NCBI GenBank assembly: GCA_029261855.1
Contig: JAJDAN010000083.1
Location: 114,886-178,885, forward strand
Origin: Deltaproteobacteria bacterium
GTDB taxonomy: Bacteria; Myxococcota_A; UBA9160; UBA4427
Direction of reading: 5' to 3'
Length of the DNA stretch: 64,000 bases
The position numbers and the translations under genes were made by a program. The notes under the pieces were generated by a model. The model was given only the letters and a program-made list of their open reading frames with translations, searched no databases and had not been told where the DNA came from. This document shows, in pieces, positions 19,557 to 29,150 of this stretch (the stretch's first letter is position 1; each line of letters begins with the position of its first letter).

Positions 19557-21754
19557 CGGGCCGAGCGCGTCTCCGACTGCGCGTTGATCTCGGCCTGCAG
19601 CGCCTGCGCTTCCGTCTTCGCTCCGAAGCGCGCCGCCCAGCGCAGCAGCCGGCGCAACTCGGCCGGGTCGGCGCTCGGCGAGGCAAGGCGGAGCTGCGCC
19701 AGTTGCAGGACGGCGGAGGCGTCCGTCGGGTGGCGTCCCAGCAGGTCCTGCAGGGTCTCCTGGGCAGTTTCGGTGTTTCCCGTTGCTGCGAGCAGCGTTG
19801 CCAGCTCGCGTCCGTACTCGGGTGCATCCGGTGCGGCGGCCCAGGCGCGTGCCTGCAATGCGAGAGCGCGAGAGGTGTCGCCCTCGGCGCCGACGAGTTG
19901 CGCGGACCCAGCCAGCGCGCGCGCGTTCTCGGGTTCCAGCGCGAGTGCGCGCTCGTAGGCGGCGCGTGCGGCGGGCCCGGCGTTGCTTGCCGCAAGGGCG
20001 TCTCCGTGGAGCGCCTGGAAGGCCGCGACGTCGGGACGATCGGACGCGATGACGCCGAGGCGGGACGCGGCCTCGTCGGCGCGCCCGAGTGCGACCAGGT
20101 CCAACAGCAGTGAAGCCAGCGCCGGCTCGCTCTCGGGTGCCTTCAGGTCGAGGCGGTCGGCGTCCTCCACGATCGCGAGGGCGGCCTCGCTGCCGTCGCG
20201 TGCCCGGGTTCCGGTGGCGAGCGCAGCGACTGCACGTCCCCACATCGTCGGTGGCTCGACGCGCTCGGAGAGACGGTCGGGGATCGTGTTCGCCTGTCGC
20301 AGCCGCGCGAGAATCTCCAGCTCGATCAGGACCGCATCGTCACTGCTGGGGTTCTTCCCGACGTCGTGATAGAGCACCGTCAGGGCGCGGTTCGGGTCAC
20401 CCGCGGCGACGTACAGACGGGCCAGTCGTTCACGTGCATCGGTGCCGCCGGGATCGGCTCGTACCGAGTAGCGGTACTCTTCGATGGCGCGATCGATGAG
20501 TCCCGCCGCTTCGGCGGCCCGGGCCGCGTAGTAGCGACCGATGCCGTGGTTCGGCCACTCGGCCAGTGCCGCGGCGAAGCGCTCCAGGGCCGCGCCGGGC
20601 TCGTTTTGCGCCAGCAGGACCCGCCCTTCGACGAGATCGCGATAGGTGGGGACGGTGATCTTCGCGGCGACGGCGCGCGCGTCGTCGTAGCGTTCGCCGA
20701 TGAGCAGTGCGTCGGCATATTGGAAGAGCAGCTCGGGGGTCGCCTCGCCGACGAGTGCGATCGCCTTTTCGAAGCAGTCGAGTCCATCGTCGTAGCGCTG
20801 CTGTTGCTCGATCAGGTAGCCGGCGAGGTCCACCCAGGCGACAGCGGCCCTCGCCGGGTCCTGGGACTCGGTCGGGTCACGCAGCAGCTCTTCGGCCTCC
20901 GCGACCTGTCCGGCCGCGTGCAAACGCACCGCGAGCGGGACCCGGAACGCGCGGTCGTGCGCCGACGCCTCGTACGCACCGCGCAGGACCTCCAGGGAGC
21001 GTTCGAGCTGACGGGTCTCTTCGTAGAACTGGATGGCGGCGTTGACGACTGTCGCGCTGGTTGGGAAACGAACGAGGCACGCCCGGAGGATGCGATCGGC
21101 TGCCTCGGTGTCTCCCTTCTCGGTTTCGAAGACGGCGCGTGCCGCGCAGTAGTGCGAGGTGTCGCCCACCTCGAGCCCGGCCTCGGAATACCTGCGCTCG
21201 AGGGTCTCGAGCGCCTCGCCGGCCTCGTCGATGCGAGCGAGCCCGAGCAGGGAGACGACGCGATAGGTCAGGACCCGGAGGTTGTCCGGATCCAGCTCGA
21301 GCACGCGATCGGCGTCTGCAAGGGCGCCTTCGTAGTGGCGGCGCGTGAGGACGCGCGCGTTGGAGCGCGCGACCAGCGCCTCGACGTTGTCCGGGTCTGC
21401 GACGAGGACCTCGTCGAGGATGAGTGCGGCGCTGTCAGAATTGCCGGTCGCAGTCGCGCCCGACGCGAGGGTCAGTCCAGCGGGGACCACCCAGTCGGGA
21501 TCCTCCATCGCACGACGAAGGGGGAAGTACGCGGGGCTGTACTCTCCGGCCTGGGTCAGGGCGGCGCCGTAACGGAACAGGATCTCGGGGTCCGAGGGAT
21601 CCTCGTCGACGAGAACGCGCAGCCGTTCGGCAGCCTCGACGAAGCGGCCCTGCGCGCTCAGGGCCCGCGCTTCCTCCTTCGGGTCCGACAGGTTGCAGCC
21701 GAGCAGCAGGAGGGCGGCAAGCAGGGCGCCGGAAGAGCCGCGAAGACTTCCCAT
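19553..21754 (-). CDS. Large TPR-repeat lipoprotein
   Basis: This protein of about 733 residues has a lipoprotein signal (GSSGALLAALLLLGCNLS). The mature part is a chain of tetratricopeptide-like helix pairs (A.GRFVEAAERLRVLVDEDPSDPE, then ALADADRVLELDPDNLRVL, and others) to the end. The layout recalls PrsT-type TPR lipoproteins of exosortase/EPS systems, but identity is not established. It converges on the previous gene with a 4-base overlap of stop codons. The ATG at 21754 gives the shortest usable signal peptide; the frame is open to 21865. Confidence 0.72.
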   Translation of the reverse strand: MGSLRGSSGALLAALLLLGCNLSDPKEEARALSAQGRFVEAAERLRVLVDEDPSDPEILFRYGAALTQAGEYSPAYFPLRRAMEDPDWVVPAGLTLASGATATGNSDSAALILDEVLVADPDNVEALVARSNARVLTRRHYEGALADADRVLELDPDNLRVLTYRVVSLLGLARIDEAGEALETLERRYSEAGLEVGDTSHYCAARAVFETEKGDTEAADRILRACLVRFPTSATVVNAAIQFYEETRQLERSLEVLRGAYEASAHDRAFRVPLAVRLHAAGQVAEAEELLRDPTESQDPARAAVAWVDLAGYLIEQQQRYDDGLDCFEKAIALVGEATPELLFQYADALLIGERYDDARAVAAKITVPTYRDLVEGRVLLAQNEPGAALERFAAALAEWPNHGIGRYYAARAAEAAGLIDRAIEEYRYSVRADPGGTDARERLARLYVAAGDPNRALTVLYHDVGKNPSSDDAVLIELEILARLRQANTIPDRLSERVEPPTMWGRAVAALATGTRARDGSEAALAIVEDADRLDLKAPESEPALASLLLDLVALGRADEAASRLGVIASDRPDVAAFQALHGDALAASNAGPAARAAYERALALEPENARALAGSAQLVGAEGDTSRALALQARAWAAAPDAPEYGRELATLLAATGNTETAQETLQDLLGRHPTDASAVLQLAQLRLASPSADPAELRRLLRWAARFGAKTEAQALQAEINAQSETRSAR

Positions 21755-21849
21755 GCCAAGACGAGGGCGAAGCAGGGCCAGTCCGGGCGACATGGCCGCG
21801 CACCCTAGCATGCGGTGCATCCGGCGTCCCGCTAAGGTTCCGCGCGCGA

Positions 21850-23271
21850 ATGGCGGGACCGTCACAGAAGCTGCTCTCCAAGCGTTGGCCCTGGCTGGCA
21901 GCGGCGCTCCTGCTCGTCGGGGTCTACCTGGTCAGCCTGGTCGACCTGCGCATCGGGCGCCCGGACTCACGGCCGATCGGCGACGCATCGGACATCCAGG
22001 CGCTCGCCAGCCGCGACGACGTCAACGTCCTCTTCATCCTGGTCGACACCCTGCGAGCGAACCACCTGGGCGCATGGGGCTACGCGCGGCCGACCAGTCC
22101 CGTGGTCGACTACGTGGCGAACGGCGGCGTCCGATTCGCGCGGCAGCTCGCCCAGTCGTCGTGGACGAAGTGCTCGATGGCTTCCCTGTGGACGGGGGTG
22201 TATCCCACGAAGACCGGCGTGACCCGATTCGAGGACATGCTCTCGTCCGAGGCGCGCATGCCGGCGGAAGTCCTGAAGGACGCGGGCTTCCGGACGGTGG
22301 GGCTGTTCCGGAACGGCTGGGTCGAGGGCTATCACGGCTTCGATCAGGGATTCGACACCTACGTTCGGCCCTTCGGTCGCCGTCCCTCGAAGGAGGTGCG
22401 ACGCGAGAACCCGACGGTGACGAGTTCCAATACCGATGACTCCGCGGTCGCGGCAGCCACGGAGTTCCTGCGGGTCTACGGCAAGGACGGGCGTTGGTTC
22501 CTGTACCTGCACCACATGGACGTCCACGAGTACCTGTACGACGAAGACACCGCCATCTTCGGTACCTCCTATCGCGACATCTACGATCAGGCGGTCTTGC
22601 GCGAGGACCGGGTGATCAACAACCTGCTGGTGTTCATGGCCGAGAAGGGATTCCTCGAGAACACCTTGATCGTGATCGCCTCGGACCACGGCGAGGCGTT
22701 CGGCGAGCACGGCGGGGAAGGGCACGCGCGCAAGGTCTACCGCGAGGAGACCCACGTTCCGTGGATCCTGAGCTTTCCGTTCCGGCTCGACCCCGGTGTG
22801 GTCGTCGAGCATGCCACCAACAACATCGACATCTGGCCCACCGTGCTCGAACTCCTCGGGCTTCCTACGCCGGACGGCATCGACGGGGTCTCGCGGGTTC
22901 CCGACATCCTCGCCGCGGCGAGGGGAGAGCCGGCGCCGGAGCCCGTGGCTCCGGGCTACGCCCACCTCGATCAGACCTGGGGGCGGCCCAAGGAGTTCGA
23001 ATCGCGCATGACCGTGTCGGTGGTGGACGACGGCTTTCGGTACGTGATGGAAGACCTTCCTCGGGGCAAGCGGGAGGAGCTCTATCACAGCGACGAGGAC
23101 CCGCGCGAGCTGCGCAACGTGGTCGCCGACCACCCGGAGGAGCTCGAGCGCTTCCGCGGCCTGACGGAGGCGTATCTCGCCGAGGAGCCGAAGTGGGAGG
23201 CCGAGCCGGATCTCGAGATCGACGAGATGCAGCTCAACCAGCTGCGCGCGTTGGGCTACCAGATCCCCTGA
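21850..23271 (+). CDS. Sulfatase-fold (alkaline phosphatase superfamily) membrane-anchored hydrolase
   Basis: This 473-residue protein has an N-terminal anchor (WPWLAAALLLVGVYLVSLVDL) and a sulfatase domain. Metal-site segments are NVLFILVDTLRANHLGAWGY and IASDHGEAFGEHGGEGHAR. The nucleophile region is SSWTKCSMASLWTG. Aligned with CxPSR sulfatases, it has Thr at the nucleophile position and lacks the FGly motif, so it may be a phosphohydrolase or transferase rather than a true sulfatase. It is divergent from the TPR lipoprotein gene. The active site probably faces the periplasm. Confidence 0.8.
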   Translation: MAGPSQKLLSKRWPWLAAALLLVGVYLVSLVDLRIGRPDSRPIGDASDIQALASRDDVNVLFILVDTLRANHLGAWGYARPTSPVVDYVANGGVRFARQLAQSSWTKCSMASLWTGVYPTKTGVTRFEDMLSSEARMPAEVLKDAGFRTVGLFRNGWVEGYHGFDQGFDTYVRPFGRRPSKEVRRENPTVTSSNTDDSAVAAATEFLRVYGKDGRWFLYLHHMDVHEYLYDEDTAIFGTSYRDIYDQAVLREDRVINNLLVFMAEKGFLENTLIVIASDHGEAFGEHGGEGHARKVYREETHVPWILSFPFRLDPGVVVEHATNNIDIWPTVLELLGLPTPDGIDGVSRVPDILAAARGEPAPEPVAPGYAHLDQTWGRPKEFESRMTVSVVDDGFRYVMEDLPRGKREELYHSDEDPRELRNVVADHPEELERFRGLTEAYLAEEPKWEAEPDLEIDEMQLNQLRALGYQIP

Positions 23272-23328
23272 CGGTCGGCATCGTCGCGAACGGGCAGCAA
23301 GCGACTCACGCGACTCGCGCGAAGAACG

Positions 23329-25959
23329 CTACCAACGAAGGGTGAGGTCGACGCCCACGGTGCGCGGCTCGCCGACGAACTGCACGACCACCTTCGAGAA
23401 CTGCGAGGCGTCGAAGCCGTAGGTCTTGTAGCGCTGGTCGAGCAGGTTGCGGACCCAGCCCGAGATCTCGATGTTCCCCTCCGGCGTCTCGTAGGTGAGC
23501 ATGAGGTTGTGGAGCACGAAGGCCTGCTGGCCGACCGCGAACTGGGGGAGCTTCGGCTGCCCGTCTGCGTCCGCCGAGCCCCGCCCCTCGATCTGGTTGA
23601 AGTAGATGTCGTCCGTCCAGGCGAAGTCGTAGCGCGGCGTGAGCGTGCCCCAATAGCCGAGGTCGAAGGGCCATTCCGCGGTGCCGCTGATCTTGAACTC
23701 GGGCGAGTTGATCAGCTCGTTGCCCGTGAAGTCGAAGGTGACCGGGAAGAAGCGGGTGCCCGTCGACCGGATTTCCGTGTCGGTGAAGTCCAGGAACTCG
23801 CTCTTCAGCCAGCCGAAGCGGACCTGGATCAGCAGGTCGTCTGCCTCGTCCGGCAGCCACTCGAAGGTGTCCTGCAGCGGCCGCAGCTCCAGGTCGGCCT
23901 CGATGCCGTAGACCTCGGCGTTGTTGGCGTTGATGATCTCGAGGGTCGGCGGGTTGGGTCCGGGGCTGTTCTCGAAGACGAAGACCTGGTAGTCGTTGTA
24001 CTTGTAGTAGAAGAAGGATCCCCCAAGGCTCAGCCGCGTGTCGAACCAGGCCCCCTTGAATCCCGTCTCGAACGAGTCGAGGGTCTCGGGCCTCGCCGGC
24101 GGCTCGTCGACGCTGTTGGAGTTGTAGTGGCCGGCCTTGAAGCCGCGGCTGTACTTGTAGTACACGGACGCCGTGTCGGTGAAGCGGTAGGTCAGGCTGA
24201 TCGATCCGGTGGGAGCCGTCCAGGTCTTGTGTGAATCGCCGCTGCTCAGCGCGTCCTGCACGTCGATCTCGTCGATGCTGAACTCCTTGCGCTCCCAGTT
24301 GTAACGACCGCCCGCCTCCAGGGTGAAGTCGTCGAGGAAGTCGAGCTGGAAGCCCGCCCACAGCTGGAACGCATAGGTATCCTGCGTGTACTCGCGCGTG
24401 ATGGTGGTGATGTCGGGTGCAGGCACCAGGAAGAGGTTGTCGACCTCGAGTCGCTCCTGCTGGTACCCCCCGCCGACCTCCCAGCGCAGGCTGCGGTCGG
24501 CGAGGTCGCCTGTCACCGTCAGCTCCTGGACGACCTGCCAGGCCTTGTCGTGGAAGATCGTCTCGAACAACACGTCGGGGGTGAAGTCCGTGTCGGTATC
24601 GCGCGAGCGGTCGTAGCCGTCATAGCCGGTGACCGTCTTCAGGTTCACTTCGCCGATCTCGATGTCGCCGCGCAGAAAGCCGCCCCAGGTGTCGAGCTTC
24701 GTCTGGCCGACGCGGTCGTAGTCGCCGCGATACGGTGCCCGGTCGAGTGGGCGCTTCTTGGTCAGGATGGCGCCCAGGACCCCCAACGCCTGGCTGCTGG
24801 ACAGACCCTGCTCGGCCTGGATGTCCTGTCGCTCGGCGAGCTGGTCCGGCTCGGTGTATCCGGTGTTCGTGGTGGAGCCCATGAACCTGCCGGAGTTCCC
24901 CGTCCCGCTGGCCTGTCCGAGGGTGGACTGCTGGTCGAGGCGGCTGCCGTGCATGTTCAACAGCCACGACGTCTGGGTTTCCGGCGGTTCGAACAGGAAC
25001 TGACCGCGAACGGACCAGCTGTGTTGGTCACCCACGTACTTTGGCAGGCCCACGGGGATCGGCGAGGGCTCGTTGCGGACGAACTGCTGCTCCCCACAGA
25101 GCACGAAGTCCTGCTTGGGGACGGGGAAGCCCGGCCAGACGGGTCGGGCGTCGGGACCGCCGCCACAGCCGTTGCGGATGTAGGGGTCGGCGTCCCGGAG
25201 ACGAAATGCGAAGCGCGACGCCAACACGCCCTCGACGATGGGCGTCTCGACCGCGCCTTCGTAGGTCTGGATCAACGCGCCCTTGCGCGCATCGTCGGAC
25301 TCGTAGGTGCCCAGGCTCGAGCGGAGATAGCCGCCGAGCTCGCCGCTGGGCTTCCGCGAGACGAGCTTGATGGCCCCCGCCGACGCGTTGCGTCCGCTGC
25401 CCCAGCCCTGTGGGCCGCGCAGGATCTGGACGTCCTCGAGGTCGTAGAGCCCCTGGAGTTGCAGGGCCGGTAGGTTGTAGGAGACGTCGTCGCCGTAGAT
25501 TGCGACGGCCCCGGTCGAGTTCGCGCTGAAGTCCTGCAGTCCGACGCCGCGAATGAAGAAGGTGGCTGCAGTCGCTCCCGAGGTTCGGATCTCGACGTTC
25601 GGCGTGATCTTGGCGAGGTCGGAAGCGTCCTGCGCACCGAGTGCGCTGATGGTGGCCGCGTCGAACTGGGTAACGGAAGAAGGAACGTCGGCTTCGAGGG
25701 CGGTCACCTTGCGTCCGGTGACCCGCATGATCTCGATGCCTTCCGGCGGCTTCGAGGAAGGGGGGTCGTTCGTGGCTTCGGTGTTCTCGGCGGTCTCCGC
25801 AGAGGGCTCGGCGTCCGCCGTCGTCTCTTGCGCCAGACCTGGAATGGCGATCAGCAACGAAGCCACGAGACTGAACACCGAACACGCGACCCGTCGAGCT
25901 GCCTCGTCGACTCGCTCGCGGAATGCGTCAGTCAGGGAGAGGGAGTGGGACCGAATCAA
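23329..25959 (-). CDS. TonB-dependent outer-membrane receptor
   Basis: This 876-residue protein has a signal peptide ending about LIAIPGLAQE, then a Glu/Thr-rich stretch, a plug domain (about residues 75-195: SVTQFDAATISALGAQDASDL ... VQILRGPQGWGSGRNASAGAI) and a 22-strand-type barrel ending VGVDLTLRW with a terminal aromatic residue. It resembles the SusC-unrelated, pesticin/iron-type receptors common in marine bacteria. The ligand is unknown: siderophore, vitamin B12 or an organic compound. The TonB2-type operon 5 kb to the right could energise it. It is divergent from an outer-membrane protein gene with an 80-base gap. Confidence 0.92.
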   Translation of the reverse strand: MIRSHSLSLTDAFRERVDEAARRVACSVFSLVASLLIAIPGLAQETTADAEPSAETAENTEATNDPPSSKPPEGIEIMRVTGRKVTALEADVPSSVTQFDAATISALGAQDASDLAKITPNVEIRTSGATAATFFIRGVGLQDFSANSTGAVAIYGDDVSYNLPALQLQGLYDLEDVQILRGPQGWGSGRNASAGAIKLVSRKPSGELGGYLRSSLGTYESDDARKGALIQTYEGAVETPIVEGVLASRFAFRLRDADPYIRNGCGGGPDARPVWPGFPVPKQDFVLCGEQQFVRNEPSPIPVGLPKYVGDQHSWSVRGQFLFEPPETQTSWLLNMHGSRLDQQSTLGQASGTGNSGRFMGSTTNTGYTEPDQLAERQDIQAEQGLSSSQALGVLGAILTKKRPLDRAPYRGDYDRVGQTKLDTWGGFLRGDIEIGEVNLKTVTGYDGYDRSRDTDTDFTPDVLFETIFHDKAWQVVQELTVTGDLADRSLRWEVGGGYQQERLEVDNLFLVPAPDITTITREYTQDTYAFQLWAGFQLDFLDDFTLEAGGRYNWERKEFSIDEIDVQDALSSGDSHKTWTAPTGSISLTYRFTDTASVYYKYSRGFKAGHYNSNSVDEPPARPETLDSFETGFKGAWFDTRLSLGGSFFYYKYNDYQVFVFENSPGPNPPTLEIINANNAEVYGIEADLELRPLQDTFEWLPDEADDLLIQVRFGWLKSEFLDFTDTEIRSTGTRFFPVTFDFTGNELINSPEFKISGTAEWPFDLGYWGTLTPRYDFAWTDDIYFNQIEGRGSADADGQPKLPQFAVGQQAFVLHNLMLTYETPEGNIEISGWVRNLLDQRYKTYGFDASQFSKVVVQFVGEPRTVGVDLTLRW

Positions 25960-26039
25960 GGGACTGGGTTGCCGGTCGGAATGGAGCGAGGGCCGGCGTC
26001 CCCTTGCTCCGCGTTGCGTTAGACGCGATCCTCGCGCGG

Positions 26040-27014
26040 ATGCGAATCGCCGTCAATAGAGCACGGAAGCGGCTCGGAAGCGCGTTCAGCTGTTTTCTGT
26101 TGGCTCTCGCGTCCTCTTCGTACGCCGACTCCTACGACGTCCTCGCGGAGCCGGATGGCAAGGATCGTTGGCTTCCGGCGGTGTTGGTCGTCGCTGGCTA
26201 CAGCTTCCAGGACGTCGGTGCGACGGTTCGCAGCGGCGACTTGATGGGTCCTTCGTTCGTCAATTCGACGAACCCGATTCGACCTCCGGCGAGCGGCCAT
26301 GACCTGATGACCACGCCCGACGTCGGACTCGGCTTCGAACTCATGACCCCCACGCTCGCTGGATCGAGCTGGGTGCCCCGCGTCTTCCATCACGCGATCG
26401 TGTCCGGCGCGTTCGGGCCGTATCGCGACGTCGCCAAGGAAGGCACCATCGAAGACCTCGCGGTCGACCCCGACATCACGAACCCACGAGACAACAACGT
26501 GACCGGGCAGGGCTCGCGGACACGCGTGCAGATGGACAAGCTGGTCCTGCGCGCGGGCACGGGCGTGGCATGGCCCGTCGAGGCGTTCGGCCGCAACCTT
26601 CGGGTCCGCCTCTCCCTCGAGTACGTGCGTCAGGTCATGAACGTCGAGGGCGCCGTGCGCCGCGCCGTATGTGACGTCAGCAACGGCGCCCCGGTCCCGA
26701 TGTGCGGTGCGATCGGGGTCGACAACGGCGGCGGCGGCATCGACGACTTCCGCGAGATCGACCTGCGAAAGGACAAGCAGAAGGCGTTGCATGGGCTCGG
26801 CCCCGGGCTCGAGCTCGAGGCAGACGCAGGCCGCCTCGGGTCCATCGTTCCCTCGCTCTCGATCGGCGTGCAGGCCTATCGCTTCCTCGGCGACCGCGAC
26901 CTCAAGTTCTACACGCAGAACGAGTACGGAGAGACGGCGCGCTTCACCTTCGAGCAGGAGCCCTGGGCGATCCGGGCCGGGGTCGGCGTGCGCTTTCGGT
27001 GGATTCCCGAATAG
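26040..27014 (+). CDS. Predicted outer-membrane beta-barrel protein
   Basis: This 324-residue protein has a signal peptide (FSCFLLALASSSYADS) and a mature part of alternating amphipathic strands with aromatic girdle residues (VGLGFELMTPTL, RVRLSLEYVRQVMNVEG, SIVPSLSIGVQAYRFLG) ending IRAGVGVRFRWIPE. No named family is recognised. The ATG at 26040 starts the signal peptide; the frame is open 39 codons further upstream. Its last codons overlap the GTG start of the next membrane-protein gene by 16 bases. Confidence 0.75.
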   Translation: MRIAVNRARKRLGSAFSCFLLALASSSYADSYDVLAEPDGKDRWLPAVLVVAGYSFQDVGATVRSGDLMGPSFVNSTNPIRPPASGHDLMTTPDVGLGFELMTPTLAGSSWVPRVFHHAIVSGAFGPYRDVAKEGTIEDLAVDPDITNPRDNNVTGQGSRTRVQMDKLVLRAGTGVAWPVEAFGRNLRVRLSLEYVRQVMNVEGAVRRAVCDVSNGAPVPMCGAIGVDNGGGGIDDFREIDLRKDKQKALHGLGPGLELEADAGRLGSIVPSLSIGVQAYRFLGDRDLKFYTQNEYGETARFTFEQEPWAIRAGVGVRFRWIPE

Positions 27015-29140
27015 CCATCCGCGCGCTCGACGGACTCGCGATCGCGCTTGCCGGCGCGCTCGCCGTCGTGGTCCTGATCGCGGCGGGCCAGCCGCTATTC
27101 ACCGACGATCTGTGGTGGCACCTGTCGCTCGGCGAGGCGTACGCCCGCGACGGTCTCTTCCTCGCGCAGGACCCGCAGCTCTTCACGGCGCCCGGTCCGC
27201 CCTCGACTTCGTCCTGGCTCAGCGATCGGATCTTCTACGCAGTCTGGCAGATCGGTGGCTTCCAGGCGTTGCGGATATTCCACGTCCTGCTCGCGGGTGC
27301 TGTGCTGGTGCTCGCGTGGCGTCTGCTGCGACGTGCCTGCGAATCGGCGACCGTGGCCAGTCTGCTGTGGATGGGTTTCATGGGCCTGTCGGCGTATCGG
27401 CTCGTTCAACTGCGACCGCACCTGCTCACGATGCTGTTCGCGCTGGCACTCTATCGTCTCGTGATCGCGCGGGACGCACCGGGCGGACGCACGCGCGTCG
27501 CGGTCGCCGTGCTGCTGCTGCTCGTCTGGGCGAACGCGCATAGCGCCTTCGTGTTGGGGCCCCTGCTGCTCGCGGTGAGTGCGGCCGGGCTGCTGATCTC
27601 GTTCCTGGTAGACGCCGCGCCGGCCTCGACCGCTTCGCGTTCTCGCATCGCGGTGCTGGGTGCGGCACTCGTGCTCGGCTCGCTCGCGACTTTCGTGAAC
27701 CCGGGCGGGATCGAGCCGCACTTCGCATACTTCGCGTCCGGGGGCGAGACGCCGAACCTGTTGCGGGTGGCCGACGAATGGCTGCCGGTGTCGCTCTTCG
27801 GGCTTCCCGTCCCCCGTCTGCCACCCAGTCCCCTTGCCTGGTTCCTCGTGTGGGGTTGCATCGCGAGCGTCGGCCTGGGGGCCGCGCACGCCTGGCGGGA
27901 GCGTTTCGGGAAGGCGCCGGCCTGGGGACTCGATCCCGCGTTGTTGGCCCTTGCCGTCGTTTCCATCGCGATGATGCTGACGGCCGTGCGCTTCCTGTGG
28001 CTGGGGATCTTCCCGCTGCTCCTGCTCGCTGAGATCCTGCGCGCACGGCGCGCGCAGGACGCGAACCGCCAGCCGAAGGTCGCGACCGCTCTGCTCGCCG
28101 CGTTGGCGGCGGCGGCCATCCTGGCGGCGTTCGTTCGCGTCGGTGACTGGCCGATGATCTCGCGCGCGATCTCGGCGGATCGCTACGCGCAGGCGTACCC
28201 GACCGGCAAGTACTTCGCGCATGCCGTGTGGATGCTTCGCGACGCGGGCGTCCGCGGCACGCTCTACAACGACTACACCCTGGGAGGCTTCATCGGCTAC
28301 TGGCTCGCGCCTGGGTTGCAGGTGTTCGTGAACGGCAGCCTCAACGTACCGCCCGCCGTGATGGAAGCGAATCGGGCGATCCGCGCGCATCGCGGTCTGC
28401 TTCCCGGCCAGGACCTGTCGGCACTGCTCGACAGCTATGGGATCGATGTGTACTTCGGCATCCGGCTCCCCATCGACCGCCCCGGCTCGAAGGCCTTCTT
28501 CTTCACGACCACGGACCTCGAGGGTGCTCGCGGCTGGATCCCGATCTTCCGGAATCTCGACAGTGCCGTGTATCTGCGCGCGACCGAGCGCAATCGCGCG
28601 AACCTCGAACGGGTCTCGGCCTGGTACGAGAGCGAGGGAGTCCCCTTCGACTCGGAGATTGGCTTCGACGCCGAGCGCGTGATTCGCGCCGCTCCCGTCT
28701 GGGCCATGCGACGGGGCCTGATCCCGGTGGACTTCGCGCCCCTCGGAAGGGAGTCGGGAGCCGCGTCGCCGACTCGTCGGCTCGCCGCGCAGGAACGCCT
28801 GGCGGCGCTCTACGCCGCACTCGGCCTGTACGAAGACGCTCTGCGGATGGATCGGCGAACGCTCCAGCTCGATCCCGACAACCAGTCCGCCAGGCGGCGA
28901 CGCGTGTGGTCACTGCTGCACCTGGGGCGTGACATCGACGCCGTCCGTGAAGCGGAAGAGCTTCGGGACGACCCCGCGCATTCCCAGGCCGCGCGGCTCA
29001 AGCAGGCTGTCGCCGAGCTCGGGTCGGTGGAAGACCCGGGTGCCGCGGTGTCCCTGCGTTCGAGGCTTCCGCTCTTCTCCGAGGAGGAAGCCGCCTGGTT
29101 GAAGACGGGGGTGCCGCCCGCGGAAGTGCGGGCGCGCTGA
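26999..29140 (+). CDS. Polytopic membrane protein with C-terminal TPR-like region
   Basis: This protein of about 713 residues has some 10-11 membrane spans in its first 400 residues (ALAVVVLIAAGQPLFTDDLWWHLSLGEAYARDG, then a series of hydrophobic helices), followed by a soluble part and a TPR-like end (LYAALGLYEDALRMDRRTLQLDPDNQSARRR). The early DDLWWHLSLG segment in the first loop resembles the acidic loop of GT-C glycosyltransferases, but key residues are not certain. The GTG at 26999, overlapping the barrel-protein gene, is the only suitable start and implies translational coupling. Confidence 0.72.
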   Translation: MDSRIAIRALDGLAIALAGALAVVVLIAAGQPLFTDDLWWHLSLGEAYARDGLFLAQDPQLFTAPGPPSTSSWLSDRIFYAVWQIGGFQALRIFHVLLAGAVLVLAWRLLRRACESATVASLLWMGFMGLSAYRLVQLRPHLLTMLFALALYRLVIARDAPGGRTRVAVAVLLLLVWANAHSAFVLGPLLLAVSAAGLLISFLVDAAPASTASRSRIAVLGAALVLGSLATFVNPGGIEPHFAYFASGGETPNLLRVADEWLPVSLFGLPVPRLPPSPLAWFLVWGCIASVGLGAAHAWRERFGKAPAWGLDPALLALAVVSIAMMLTAVRFLWLGIFPLLLLAEILRARRAQDANRQPKVATALLAALAAAAILAAFVRVGDWPMISRAISADRYAQAYPTGKYFAHAVWMLRDAGVRGTLYNDYTLGGFIGYWLAPGLQVFVNGSLNVPPAVMEANRAIRAHRGLLPGQDLSALLDSYGIDVYFGIRLPIDRPGSKAFFFTTTDLEGARGWIPIFRNLDSAVYLRATERNRANLERVSAWYESEGVPFDSEIGFDAERVIRAAPVWAMRRGLIPVDFAPLGRESGAASPTRRLAAQERLAALYAALGLYEDALRMDRRTLQLDPDNQSARRRRVWSLLHLGRDIDAVREAEELRDDPAHSQAARLKQAVAELGSVEDPGAAVSLRSRLPLFSEEEAAWLKTGVPPAEVRAR

Positions 29141-29150
29141 CCCGCTGGCA

